A stretch of DNA of 64,000 bases. Source: Sambucus nigra (Eukaryota > Streptophyta > Magnoliopsida > Dipsacales > Adoxaceae). Below are positions 47,450 through 58,512 of this stretch, piece by piece. A model generated the notes under the pieces. The model made no database searches, was not told the DNA's origin, and was given only the letters and a program-made list of their open reading frames with translations. Location: positions 504,781,760 to 504,845,759 of the forward strand of contig OX422210.1 of assembly GCA_949130495.1 (NCBI GenBank), in the 5' to 3' direction. The position numbers and the translations under genes are program-made. The first letter of the stretch is position 1, and each line of letters opens with the position of its first letter.

Positions 47450-48142
47450 CTAGAGTTTTCCCTTTGTAACCCCAAAGACGCATTTATGTGGATTAAGTCT
47501 CATTTGATAATATCGCAGTCGTTTAAATAACTTTCGGAGATCGGGGACATGTCCTTCTCTAGTCTTGGATTTGATAATCATATCATCCAAAGAGACCTCA
47601 ACTTCATCGTGCAGGATGGTTGTGGCAGCCCTCTGGTATATAGGCCCGACGTTCTTGAGATAAAATGACATGACAGTGTAGCAAAAGGTTCCCCATGGGG
47701 TGATGAACGCATTTTTCTCTTGATGATCTGGGTGTATTTTGATTTGGTTATATCCGACAAACCCATCGACGAATGACTTAAGATCTTGACTGGCTATGTT
47801 TTCCACGATCATATCGATATTGGGTAGCTAATAATCATCCTTTGGAGAAGTTTTGTTCAATTTTTATTAGTCTACACACATCCGAACTTTCCCTCTTAAT
47901 TTCGGCACAAGCACTGTGTTGGCTAGCCATGTGGGATATTCGATTACACGAATGAAACTCACGTTCAGCTGTTTAACCAACTCTTCTTTGACTTTGAGCG
48001 ACCATTCGGTGCGGAGCTTTCTCAACTTTTGTTTAACCAGCTTATGATCTGGAAGAGTGGGGATCTCATAATGAGAAATTTCAAGATCAATGTCGGGCAG
48101 ATCGTCATAGGACCATGCGAAGACATCTATGAATTCCTTCAA
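47450..48142 (-). pseudogene. pol: G2 reverse transcriptase
   Basis: The N-terminal part (48142-47867) has FAWSYDDLPDIDLEISHYEI, then YPTWLANTVLVPKLRGKVRM, ending in a stop after CVD. The palm (47812-47450) has FVDGFVGYNQI with the motif A Asp, then TPWGTFCYTVM, and VSLDDMIIKS at the position of YVDD, both Asp kept. HKCVFGV ends the domain. Confidence 0.92.
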
Positions 48143-49190
48143 TAATTCTTCGAGTTGTACGTGCTCATGTTCGTCTGGGTAGCCCCTGTCCTAATCTCAC
48201 GCTGTTGGCTACTAGAACTGAGGTTAATAACAACAATATCTTCTTTATTAACTTGAACGATGTTATGTTGTTTATTATTAACCTTATTTAGATCAGTTAA
48301 GAATATTTCATTTGCAAAATCATCATCATCAAAAGTTTGATTAGAATCCAAACATTTAATGTAAGGCACAACCAGATACTCAAAATCTTCGTTTATTTCA
48401 TTGATAGGAAAAATAGCATTGAGAACCTCATCAAAGGAGGACTCGATTACATTTGATCAAGGATAGACAACAGGAGAAGAAATAGGGTAAACATTGGGAT
48501 TAGGGAAAATTTCAGCAGGTAGAACTGGCACAGCATACCAGTTGAGTAGAGGTGTATCAGCAGCTTTAATCGGGTGGGATGGATCCAGTGATGTAGTGCT
48601 TGAGTGAACTATACAGAGTGTCAGCCCTAGTGTCTGAAAGTTGAATGAGTCTTCGAAGTCACTTTCCTCAGTCTCTTTGGTATCTTTAATGAGCAGTTAT
48701 ACATGGTGTTGGGAACTTTCGATCCATTGGTAGTTGTCTTGAAAAAAGATCTCCATTCCAGACTTCATCTTTTTGTCTGTATGGCCATACCATGGTTACG
48801 GAAAGCCACAGAAGGGGAAGTCCTCACCCTCTTTAATGAATCGTCCATTCAAGGAGTCACCTGGGATTATTTGGACGCAGTCTAGTCTCCTCTTTGGTCG
48901 GGACTGGAAGATCATTTTGAGCTCTTGTTCTGATGGTTGATACCTCAAACCACAAGGAGGGAAAGCTTTCTTCAGTTCAATGGGATCAAGTATCCCTTAT
49001 TTTCTTTGTCCTAGCCCCAGTCCAGGAATGAAGTTCATGTTTTTGAACATCTGAATCACATTGACATTGCCATGAGGGTCGTATTCTGGACAAAACCTTT
49101 CTTTAAAATCGTCCCATGTCAGGAGTAGGAGTGGCTCAACTCGAAATCCTGATAGGAGCATATCATTTGATCCGCGTTGTATCTCAAGGA
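48143..49190 (-). other. G2 protease-RT linker
   Basis: About 1 kb in the polyprotein between the protease and RT. No open frame over 76 codons and no motif I recognise. In Tat elements this part is variable. Confidence 0.6.
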
Positions 49191-49961
49191 TTAGATTGTT
49201 GTGCTTGCACCCTCTGCATTATCGTCATCACCCAAGATGGTGATGACCCGTTCATCGATGAAGAACTTTAATTTCTGATGGAGTGAGGAAGACACACCCT
49301 TGATAATGTGGAGCCAAGGTCGTCCGAGCAATAGGTTGAAATAAGTTGGGATGTCAATAACTTGGAATTCGATGACAGGGTTTATAGGTCCTGCCCCTAT
49401 TACAAGTTTTATTGATCCCATCACCTCACGATGGGTACTATCGTAGGCGCGTATAACAACGAAGGTTGGAGCAAGGTCACTTTCCTTCAGTCCTAAGAAT
49501 TTGAAGGTTCTTAGTGGGAAAACATTCAAGGAGGATCCATTATCGATAAGAAAGTTTGGTACGACCCTCCCCATATCTTCGACGGAGATGTTGAGTGCAT
49601 GATTGTGGTTTGGCCCAATTTTGGGGATTTCTTCTTCGAAAAAGGATAGCATTCGGGTAGAGGTTAAGGATCCGACCAAATTTATCGCCTCTTCTGGTGT
49701 GGTAGAAGAAGGAACTGTGGGTCTAATGAGAAACTTGATCAAGGAATTTATGTGCAGCTGAGAAGACATGAAAATCCCCCATAGAGTGATGTTAGATTGA
49801 GTTTTCTTTAGTTGATCGAGGATATTTCTCTCCTCGAGGGTCATCTCTGGCACAAGAAGGTTTTTAATGCCCTTACCTTTGTAATTTTTCGGTAACGAGC
49901 TTGGGGTCTGGTAATGCCTCCCTGATCTGGTCATGCGATTTATCGAAGGAAGGAAGAACAT
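49191..49961 (-). pseudogene. pol: G2 aspartic protease (256-codon open frame)
   Basis: Contains VVPNFLIDNGSSLNVFPLRT, where DNGSS is the Tat protease active site, then YFNLLLGRPWLHI, the second conserved block. The upstream part (TPEEAINLVGSL, FFEEEIPKIGPNHNHAL) also matches the Tat pattern. The frame is intact for its whole length, although it is only part of the original polyprotein and neighbours on both sides are broken. Confidence 0.9.
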
Positions 49962-50459
49962 GAATCATGTTTCTTTGTCAAACTCGGGTTATTCTGCCAT
50001 CTTTCTTATTTATTCGAGGAGTTCTTTAAATGATATAATCCCACATATGTCGGCAATCGGTCCAGATTTATCTGAAGCTTGATCTTCATCTGAATCTTCG
50101 AACTCTTCTCCCTATTTGGTGGTAACAACTCTGTCTTTCCATGTAAAGTCAAGGCATTCCACAACTTCAATGGCTTCTTCATACATGTCTTCCCATTCTG
50201 TGGGGATATGTAATGGTGAGGGGACCAGGTGCCCTTATAATTTCAAAGTATCAAGTAACTCAGTCATACTGCAGATGTCGTTGGTTTTCTTGAATAATTC
50301 TGCCATGATCTGGACGACGTCATCTCGGCTGACTTCATCGGTCGGTACTACCCAACGGTCTGACTCTCGGGCCCATTTTCATGCTTCCAAGAATAGCGTA
50401 CGGAACCTCTGGCAATTAATGGTCATCTGTGAGGGAAATTTTAGCCCAAACTCCAAGAG

Positions 50460-52015
50460 TTAATTTAACATTTCTGATAATTCCATACTTCCATTTTTAG
50501 AACGGGTACGGACGGCGATGCATGCTCTAGTAAGGAGTGACAGTGCCTGATCAGCGAGGCTAGTAGGGTGTAGGAGGAAATATGGGTAAGTTTGGTGAGG
50601 TTTAGGAGAGTATATGGGTGTGATTTGAGTTGAGGGATCAAATTTTTGGTTCACTTCTAGGAAGATGGCATTGGCATGATTTGGGAGTGGGTTGTGAGTA
50701 GTGTTTGGCTTAGGATTGGCTTGTGGGGCAATGGTACCCCGGTCAGTTGGACCTTGGATTATTTTTCGAAGGTGAAAGCATTGGTAGGTGGTATGGCCGG
50801 CGGTTTGGTGAAAGGCGCAATGAGCATCCACCTTGAAGGTTCTTGGGAGTGGATTTGACAATGGACGAGGATCCAAGGGTTTGAAAAGGTTTCGGCTTAG
50901 CAGGGCTTGATAAACTTTGGAGGGGGAGCATGGAGCTCGATGTATTACTTTCGGACTGGGACAAGGTGACTTTATGGTGCCCATAAAGTGGTTGGATGAG
51001 AGATGTTGCTAATGGTTGAGACTATAGTACTGGCAGGTTTGTCATATTTTCTAGGGGTGAATTGTCCGGATACCGTCTTTGGTTCAACTTCTATTTTAGC
51101 AAGAACTTCCTAGATTTCCACTCCTGCTTCTCTAAGAGCTCGAAAGTGGGGATAGTATGGTCCTCCCATCATTTCTCGGACATGGGGAAAGAAGTTCTTC
51201 TTCAATATGCTGACTTGTTCTTCCTCGGAAGGGCGATTGGTCATGGTAGCTGCTTTTTCGCTCCATGGGGCTATGAAGTTAGTGACTGATTCTCTAGAGT
51301 TCTATTTGAGTATCTCTAAATCACGGTGGGTGACCTCGATCTCTTCGTTGTACTTGTATTGAGATATGAATTCTCGGGCCATATTTTCCCAACTACGGAT
51401 TCTGGACTCCTCGAAAGACAGAAACCATCGGAGGGTGCTATTCTTCAAAGCTTGCTAAAAAAATTGGGCCATCACCTATTCAGAAGCCCCTAAGAGAGTC
51501 ATGGAATGGTGATAACTGCGAAGATGGACGATCGGGGGTCCACTTTCTCCGAATTTCTCAATATTTGGCATCTTGAACTTCTCGAGCAACCTTGCTTTAG
51601 GATAAGCAAATATGTGGGTGTAGTCTATGTAATTCCCAGAGATTCTAACTTAGTCCAAATTCTCAGTTAGCATCTTGAGATCTTCTTTCACTTTGTTCAA
51701 CTCTTCCTCTTTCGGATCAATGATCATAGTCGAGTTAGCCCCAGGCAGGGCAAGGTTCGGCATCGAAAGCTAGGCGGGCGGCGGCCCATTAGTAGGAGGG
51801 GCGTGTGGAGCATGCTAATACTCTTCGAGAACACAAATAGGCTCGGGTGAATCCATAACGCGAGGGAATAGGGCCTTAGGATCTTAAGGAACAAGAACCT
51901 AGTTTCGTTGCATCTCCCAGACCTCAGTCTGAAGGTTGTCAATCTTGGACACGAGATGAGCTAAAACTGCCATCAAATTTGGTTGTGCAACTGGTGCTTG
52001 ATCTGTGTTCTTCAT
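50460..52015 (-). pseudogene. gag: G2 gag
   Basis: The minus-strand ATG at 52015 gives MKNTDQAPVAQPNLMAVLAH, followed by a coiled-coil-like stretch. Capsid blocks lie at about 51590-51150 (PPIVHLRSYHHSM, LRWFLSFEESRIRSWENMAR, EEIEVTHRDLEILK, PSEEEQVSILKKN). After a frame change near 50985, the last 174 codons contain a Cys/His knuckle, CAFHQTAGHTTYQC, typical of Tat gag. Several stops occur. Frames on the plus strand (50116-50463, 50676-50858, 51062-51289) are shadows. Confidence 0.87.
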
Positions 52016-52228
52016 GGAAATCGGATGGATACCGTACTCAGAAGAGGAATCAGGAGAACGGACAGAACTCCGGGGTGATTTGACTGAAGACCGAAGCCAA
52101 TAAGGAGCCAGGCCAAGGGCGGGCGATCGACCTGAGAAGGCTTAAAATGGGATTTATTTTTTAGAAAAATAATGAAAATATTTCGGACATTTTTTTTCTT
52201 TTTGAGATTGAAAGATAAAATATTTTTT

Positions 52229-52325
52229 GGATTTTTGATAAATAAAGGAGAACTGTTTTTGGATTTTTGATAAAGAAGGGAGAAATATTTTTGTATTGTT
52301 GATAAAGAAAGGAGGAATGTTTTGT
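52229..52325. repeat. Three 32-bp direct repeats in the G2 leader
   Basis: GGATTTTTGATAAATAAAGG at 52229, GGATTTTTGATAAAGAAGGG at 52261 and GTATTGTTGATAAAGAAAGG at 52293; exact 32-bp period. Confidence 0.9.
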
Positions 52326-52697
52326 TATTTTTTGGGGAGACACTCTCAGCATGATTATTATGATCATTATGTTCTCATTTGTATTAAATTCTCCTAAATG
52401 CAAAATGAAATGTCGGACAGGACCCGAGCCTGGAAAAGTTGGGTTTGTGATATATGTAAAGCTATGGATGGACTTGTAACCAGGCTCACAGTCGGGGTCC
52501 CGTTTTAAAAATGCGCGAAATTTGGGTGGCAGGCCAACCTGGGATTTTGGCAGAGTTTCTAGTTGAAACCGACAATCTTATATGTGTGTCCTAGGCTTGA
52601 CACCTATATGCGGGTATGCAATTGGTTAGGTCTATCGGAAAAGGTTCCCCCCTTTGGCGTGACTTTCACAATATACGTCTTGCTCTTGAGGGCAATT

Positions 52698-52838
52698 GGT
52701 ACGTGTGGACAAGCCATTTGATATACCTGAATGTACGTGAATTGCCTCACTATATACTTCGTGGGGATGGTACGTGTGAGAGAGAATTCGATATACTCAG
52801 CGTACGTGAATGAGTTCCCTGCGATATACCTCCCATCA
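52698..52838. repeat. Two imperfect 70-bp direct repeats in the G2 leader
   Basis: TGGTACGTGTG occurs at 52698 and 52768. Within each unit GATATAC and GTACGTGAAT recur at matching distances. Confidence 0.8.
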
Positions 52839-53328
52839 TGACTTCGATCAAGTGGTAAGATGCAGGGGAACCGTTCGATATAAGGCAAAGGTACTTGGCC
52901 AATGGAAGGTGAGAATCATATTGCTTAGGCTAACTGCGCCATACCAGACCAGCGCCCCTTACAAAGTGACCCTCCAGTTACTAGATAAAATTTGGTCAAT
53001 CACAATGCTCTTTGGTGATGTCGTGTGAATCATGCATAACTCTCTTATTAGTATCCTATGATGAGAATGTCTTTCTTGATTATGCTAAACATGGAGCAAA
53101 GTACAAGTACCAATGGTACACCAAGTATGGATGGGTGATGCGTGAAATATATGGATATGTGTGATCCTAGGTGCATGTGGTGTGAAGTGTACATGGAGAA
53201 TTTTTCTACAAGTGTGTGAATAGAAGCATAAGTATGGGGTACACATGGAAAAGGGGAAGATGCAAAATGGGGGAAAATATAAATAAGCATAACATCCATG
53301 TAAATAGAGTGTAGCCATCAAAATAAAG

Positions 53329-53346
53329 TCCCCAGCGGAGTCGCCA
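53329..53346 (-). promoter_or_regulatory. G2 primer-binding site (tRNA-Arg type)
   Basis: The minus strand reads TGGCGACTCCGCTGGGGA, one base from the tRNA-Arg-type site known from Ogre/Tat elements (TGGCGACTCCACTGGGGA). It lies one base from the 5' LTR end. Confidence 0.85.
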
Positions 53347-53858
53347 CTATAGCCATCCCCCAATCCTTATGGCGGGTGTGAGAGGAGGATCCTAGGTCCC
53401 GCGCGTCCCTCTCGGGAGCGCTTCGATCAGCATCATTGATGAGGTGAAAAATGTAGAGAGATGGAGTCGCCGGTCTATTTTAATCAAAACAGACAAAAGA
53501 AGGGGAGCCATCCCGAAGGTCATCAACCAAAAACATACTAATACATACGAAACCAAAATGATTCAAAAAGAGTCCAGAGGCTACGTTACGAAATGAGAAG
53601 GTATTAGGCACCCATTCCGCCCTTATGGTCTCTCATGTTTTTTTTGTTATTTTCCTTTATTTTCCCCATGATATGTGTGCATGTGTATATGTAGTGGAGA
53701 TAGGAATCATATAATTTTATCATGGAAGAGATAAAGCGAGTCATCCATAGGAATGTTCCTATAAAGAATATTAGAAAATAGGATTTACGCGATTATCGTT
53801 ACGTTGATCGTTATAATGGAACGATAACACTTGCGGAATAATACGCCACTAAGAACAA

Positions 53859-53896
<38 letters not shown>

Positions 53897-53906
53897 TTGT
53901 GTGTGT
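53859..53906. repeat. (AT)8(GT)n microsatellite in the G2 5' LTR
   Basis: Sixteen bases of AT, then about 32 of GT with one TT interruption. Shorter counterpart of 28321-28408. Confidence 0.95.
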
Positions 53907-55261
53907 AATTGTATAGAATCTAAGAGAATTGGGTTTAGAGAAAATAGAAGATGAGAGAAAAAGTAAGAATAGGACTCGAGTCTCAGATTTTACCCCAAGA
54001 CGCCTACGTAGCCTATAGAGGCATCAAAGTCCACGTAGTTCGCATGCAAAACGAGGGGTTTGTCCCATAAATCCAACCAGGGCTTCTCTTATGTGTGTTT
54101 GTAAAAAAAGTCTTTTAGTTGTGAGAAAAGTGTGAGAATTCCCGTTTGGAATTTATGAGCAAACCCTTTTTTTCTTGTTTTTTTTGAGTTTTTATTTATA
54201 TGAAAATAAGAGATGTGCAATAATACTAAATAAAAAGTATATTAGGATATGTGAGATGAGAGATGAGAGAATAAAAGTGTTAAGTAATAAAACAAGTTAA
54301 TGCGAATTTATGAGAATTTGAGGAGAGAATTGAGAAAATTGGACCTTCTTGAAGATCTTGATCATGATCTTGAATGTTGGAGAGTATCCCTTGCACTTGG
54401 ATGATGACGAAGGAGTTATTTCACCAAGTTTGATGAAAAGGATGATGAAAAGTGAAGGTTGGAAAGGGATTTGGATGTGGAAATCACGCTGACTTCGAGA
54501 GAGGTTTTCTGGATTCGCTGAGAGTGAGGTATTTCAGATCTGGGCTCCCTTTGCAATGAGGTCAGGCCCTCCATTTTATAGGAAAAGGGCATTGTGGATC
54601 GTCATAGCCTTGGTCCTGCCAATCGTCAGGTGCGTTTAGGCACACTTCCGATAGATAGGGTCTCGGACCTGCCGTTTGGCAGTCTCTTTTGGGATCCTTC
54701 AAAAAATCTATCGTAGAGCCCTGGAAGCATTCGATGACCTCTCGGAGTAAAACAGATCGTTTTTTAGAATCGCATATGGGGCAGCCTGTTCGAAAGGGGA
54801 TTCAGTGCCCTTCGAAGATTCATTCAATCTCGGTCGAGCTGAAGAGTTGAATTTGGTTAAATGGAGCCCGAGAGCGCCCGGTGGCCTTCTTATCGGGTTT
54901 TGGGGGAAAACAAGTCGTTCGTCAGCATGGTAAGTCAGAATTGCGCATGGGATGGACCATTGGAAAGGGAATTCATTGCCCTTTGAAGATTCATTCAATC
55001 TCGATTGAGATGAAGAGTTTGACTTTTTTAGTCTGACGGAGCCTGGGAGCATCAAAAAGCCTCTAGGTTAGTACCCGGGGTATGACTTGGGTTGGTAGTA
55101 ATGACGAGAGGTGCTAGGGACCTAAGGAGATTTTTGGGGGTAATAGAATCGGATGTCTATAGAGCCCCTCAACGGGTGAGTTTGGAATAAATAATAGCCG
55201 TCGAATAGACACCGCATGATGCCTTTTGAAAGAGGTCGATTTTAAGGACCTAAGGAATTGA

Positions 55262-56083
55262 GGATGACAAATTCAGAGGGTTGATGCCGATTCTGAGGAC
55301 CTAAGGAGTGTGCTGGGGATGACCAATTATGCGGTTCAAAGCCAATTCTGCGGGCTTAGGTTGAGATCACCAATTTTACGGGTCGAAGTCAATTTTGTGA
55401 GGTTATGTTAAGATGACCAATTCTTCGGTTCGAAGCCAATTCTGAGGGCTTAAGTGGAGATGACGAATTCTGCGGGTCGAAGCCAATTATGTGGGCTTAT
55501 GTTGAGATGACCAATTCTACGGGTCGAAGACAATTATGAAGGCTTAAATGGAGATGACCAATTCAGCGAGTCGAAGTTAATTCTGCGGGATTAAATGGAG
55601 ATGACCAATTCTTCGGGTCGAAGCCAATTTTGTGGGCTTAAATGGAGATGACCAATTATGCGGGTCGAAGCCAATTCTGCAGGTCGGAGACAATTCTACG
55701 GGCTTAAGTGGAGATGACCAATTCTGCGGGTTGAAGCCAATTCTCTGGGCTTAAATGGAGATGTCCAATTCTGCGGGTCGAAGTCAATTCTACGGGCTTA
55801 AATGGAGATGACCAATTTTGTGGGTCGAAGCCAATTCTGCAAGCTTAAATGGAGATCAGTAATTTTATGAGTCGAAGCCAATTCTGCGGGCTTAAGTAAA
55901 GATGACCAATTCTGCGGGTCGAAGCTAATTCTGCGGGCTTATGTTGAGATGACCAATTATGCGGGTCGAAGCCAATTCTGAGGGCTTAAGGGGAGATAAC
56001 CAATTGTTCGGGGTCGAAGCCAATTTTGCGGCCTTAAGTGGAGATGACCAATTATGCGGGTCCAAGCCAATTCTGTTAGCTTA
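55262..56083. repeat. 47-bp minisatellite in the G2 5' LTR, about 17 units
   Basis: Same dimeric unit as 36540-37470 (CCAATTCTGCGGG shared by both halves) with many base changes. It is cut off at the G1/G2 junction. Confidence 0.92.
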
Positions 56084-56337
56084 TGGAAAGGATGACCTTA
56101 AAGCTCCTAAAATTCCCAAAAATGCACTAAGAAGTTCCTGGGAAATCCAAAGCTCTAAGAATGCTCCATGAATACTCCAACTCTTCTTGAAAGCTCAAAC
56201 AATAAATTTTGAACCCAACTTCTTCCTTGGTTAAGGATTGAAAATGGGTCTTGCTATCATGGAAATGGGCTAAATATAGCTAAGTATCAGGGTTTAGATC
56301 TTGGAAATGGTAAAAGTGGGATGAAAATAGAGGAGGG

Positions 56338-56413
<76 letters not shown>

Positions 56414-56710
56414 CATTGAAGATCTGATGAGAGGTTTCGGGAATAACCCCTCCAACACCATCTCACTCTTATTTATGCTCCAAAACCCACTACCTTTAAT
56501 CATTATTCCATCAACCCTTGACCCAGGATCTAATCTTAACCATTGGGAGTTCGATAACTCAACTAATCCAAAGGCCCATGTTGCGACAACACATAAAAAT
56601 ATCTGCACTTTTGAATTTTCGATGCCTCGTTCGAACGACTTCCCTTCTCATTCGAAACATGCCTTCTCGTTCGAACGGGGGTTCCAACGAAACCCTAGCA
56701 AGTCCTAAAA
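56084..56710 (-). repeat. G1 5' LTR, part 2
   Basis: GAAAGGATGACCTTAAAGCTCC onward matches 10726-11300 of the G1 3' LTR, including the TCGTTCGAACGGGG palindrome (near 56660). Homology fades near 56708. A (TA)n(GA)n repeat lies at 56342-56411. Opposite-strand frames at 56294-56820 are not genes. Confidence 0.8.
56342..56411. repeat. (TA)20(GA)14 compound microsatellite
   Basis: TA repeat 56342-56382 passing straight into GA repeat 56383-56411. The matching place in the other G1 LTR (about 10975) has only a short GA-rich stretch. Confidence 0.95.
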
Positions 56711-57522
56711 AATTAAACTATTCGAACATAAACTCATACCTCGTTTGCTCTGCTCACATCATCCACTCTTGGAAACCTCTTAGGGTTCGTTCCCTCTTAT
56801 ATGGTTCCTTTTGCTGGTGAGGTCCCCCTACTCGGGTCCATGCTACACTGTCTCTACTTATTGGGACCACTTTGGCATCGATCTTCCAAAACTTATAGAC
56901 TCTATCCCTATAATAGTCATAATGATCCTACTGATTTAGAATTGAAAATCAACCACCCAAGTGCAAGTGGTGTACAACAGATTGCCTAGTAACATATGTC
57001 AAATCACATATAAGGTTCCTATCAACACCAAAAGTCTTTCTAATATTAAAATGATAGAGCGAACCCCCATCTTCTCTTCTATATCAATCTTTCCCAATGA
57101 GGAAAGAGAAAAATAGTCGAGCTCCTCCTCAAGCTGGCTCCCTTGTGGGCGTATAGATGATATCTTCAAAACTTAATCCTAACGATGTAACGGATGTCAA
57201 GTGTAAACATTGCCCCTCAATCCATACACTAAGCACTTTCTAATGGTCTCATGCCTAAAATTCCTTAACTCGTGACCGAAGTCAACCTCATGCATAGGAT
57301 GTCTCTCAAGTGAAATCCAAGCAAGGAACCCTCCCAATACTTTGGTCGATCTGAGTCGTTCGTCAGGAAACAATGACACAACACTCATAAGTCGTCCTCA
57401 TTATAAAGAGTACAACACCTAAATGATAAGGCTCTTAAATTGTCAAAGAACACAATGCAAAAAAGAGACAAGAACATTTAAGATCCATAGGACAATATAT
57501 CCTCGAATTCATTGATATTAAC
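56711..57522. other. Unassigned 0.8-kb segment between G1 and G3
   Basis: No convincing gene or LTR edge. Short frames on both strands (56801-56989, 57197-57388) show no family resemblance I recognise. It may be the rest of the G1 5' LTR, diverged, or flanking DNA older than the insertions. Confidence 0.4.
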
Positions 57523-58500
57523 TATAACACTCCGTAATATTTAATAATAGATTGATCAAGTCTAAATTAAATGATACATAAGTGTGAAATTTTTTGTATC
57601 ATTTTAAGTAAGGGTAAAGAATAAAAATAAAGGAAAACTGGATATACACAAGTAATTACCCATATCTTCGATATTGTATATATGCCCAGAAAATCTATAA
57701 AGTCTACTATAGCATACAAGCAAAACTACCAAAACATAAAAGGTATATGTACTACACATGTCTCTACTTGTTAAACTAAGAGAAACGTGAATGTCAAAAG
57801 AAGCTAGCGTGCATGCCACGAACACCTACATCCTAATGAGTATCAACAGCTAAAAGGATGAATGACAACAACGAAGTCTATGAGGGATGCAACACGAGTG
57901 GCCTCGGTCCCAAAACTTTAAATCCATAACGTTAACACCAAGTCCAAAGAGAATAAATGTATAATCAAAATTGGAATAAATCATAACTATAAACATAACT
58001 CTTTCATCTTAAATGTCTTTTATATTTATCCCACCAAACAATCTTAAATAATACATGCATCTAAATTCTCAATCCCCAAGTGAATCCCGTATAAAACTCT
58101 TATCCTTCACAAATGATAACAAAGGATTCGCAATTCATTTACGATAAAAGATTCTGAAAGGACAAAATAAATAAGACAGTCATAAAATTTATAAACATGA
58201 ACTATAACATGTACCATAAAAGTAGGCTCTTACTTAAGTTGGTCAAATTAATAAGTACAAAATGATTAATGAAAAATACTTAAAATAAACCTTGCACAAG
58301 CGATTAACGATGAATATTTAAGGCCATGACTACCAAATGAGCATGGGATTTCAAAATTGCCATATTAACCCGAATTGTGTTACATTTTTGTATTTTTGTT
58401 CTAAATAACAAAAATAGCTCTAAGATCTCATTATGATAGAATGGGACAAACAAGGAGTAGATTTGGGTATAAATTATACAAAAATAATGCACTCATCACA
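57523..58500 (-). repeat. G3 3' LTR (proposed)
   Basis: The plus strand runs from TATAACACTCCGTAATATT (probably TGTAACAC before mutation) to GCACTCATCACA. On the minus strand it starts TGTGATGAGTGCATTATTTT, directly after a purine tract. The left edge is less sure, because similar TGTAACACYCCG starts also mark other LTRs (63015). Confidence 0.6.
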
Positions 58501-58512
58501 TACCCCCAAACC
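58501..58512 (-). promoter_or_regulatory. G3 polypurine tract
   Basis: The minus strand reads GGTTTGGGGGTA directly before the LTR start TGTGATG. A second tract, TATGGGGGTATTGAGG, lies upstream at about 59868-59883. Confidence 0.6.

Larger units (their letters stand above)
52016..53328 (-). other. G2 untranslated leader
   Basis: 1.3 kb between gag and the primer site, without a credible gene. It contains a triple 32-bp repeat (52229-52325) and a double 70-bp repeat (52698-52838). Frames 52604-52888 and 53085-53363 are noise. Confidence 0.65.
27811..56083 (-). mobile_element. G2: Tat-lineage Ty3/gypsy element with antisense genes
   Basis: On the minus strand: 5' LTR (56083-53348), primer site of tRNA-Arg type, leader, gag, protease, RT, gypsy RNase H, a second archaeal-type RNase H, integrase, then two genes on the opposite strand, then the 3' LTR ending at 27811. 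The double RNase H, the DNGSS protease and the TGGCGACTCC primer site are marks of the Tat group (Retand, Grande, Ogre relatives), which often carry antisense reading frames between integrase and 3' LTR. C3 and S3 inserted later. The right end was lost in a deletion, so a target-site duplication cannot be shown. Confidence 0.88.
53348..56083 (-). repeat. G2 5' LTR, truncated at its outer end
   Basis: Starts TATAGCCATCCC (27811 in the other LTR: TGTGGCCATCCC). It aligns through the CCGCGCGTCCCTCTCGGGA block, the AT/GT microsatellite, TATA box and minisatellite. Near 54719 it lacks about 300 bp that the other LTR has (29211-29461 plus 35934-35990). It stops inside the minisatellite at about 56083, where G1 LTR sequence begins. 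Confidence 0.85.
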
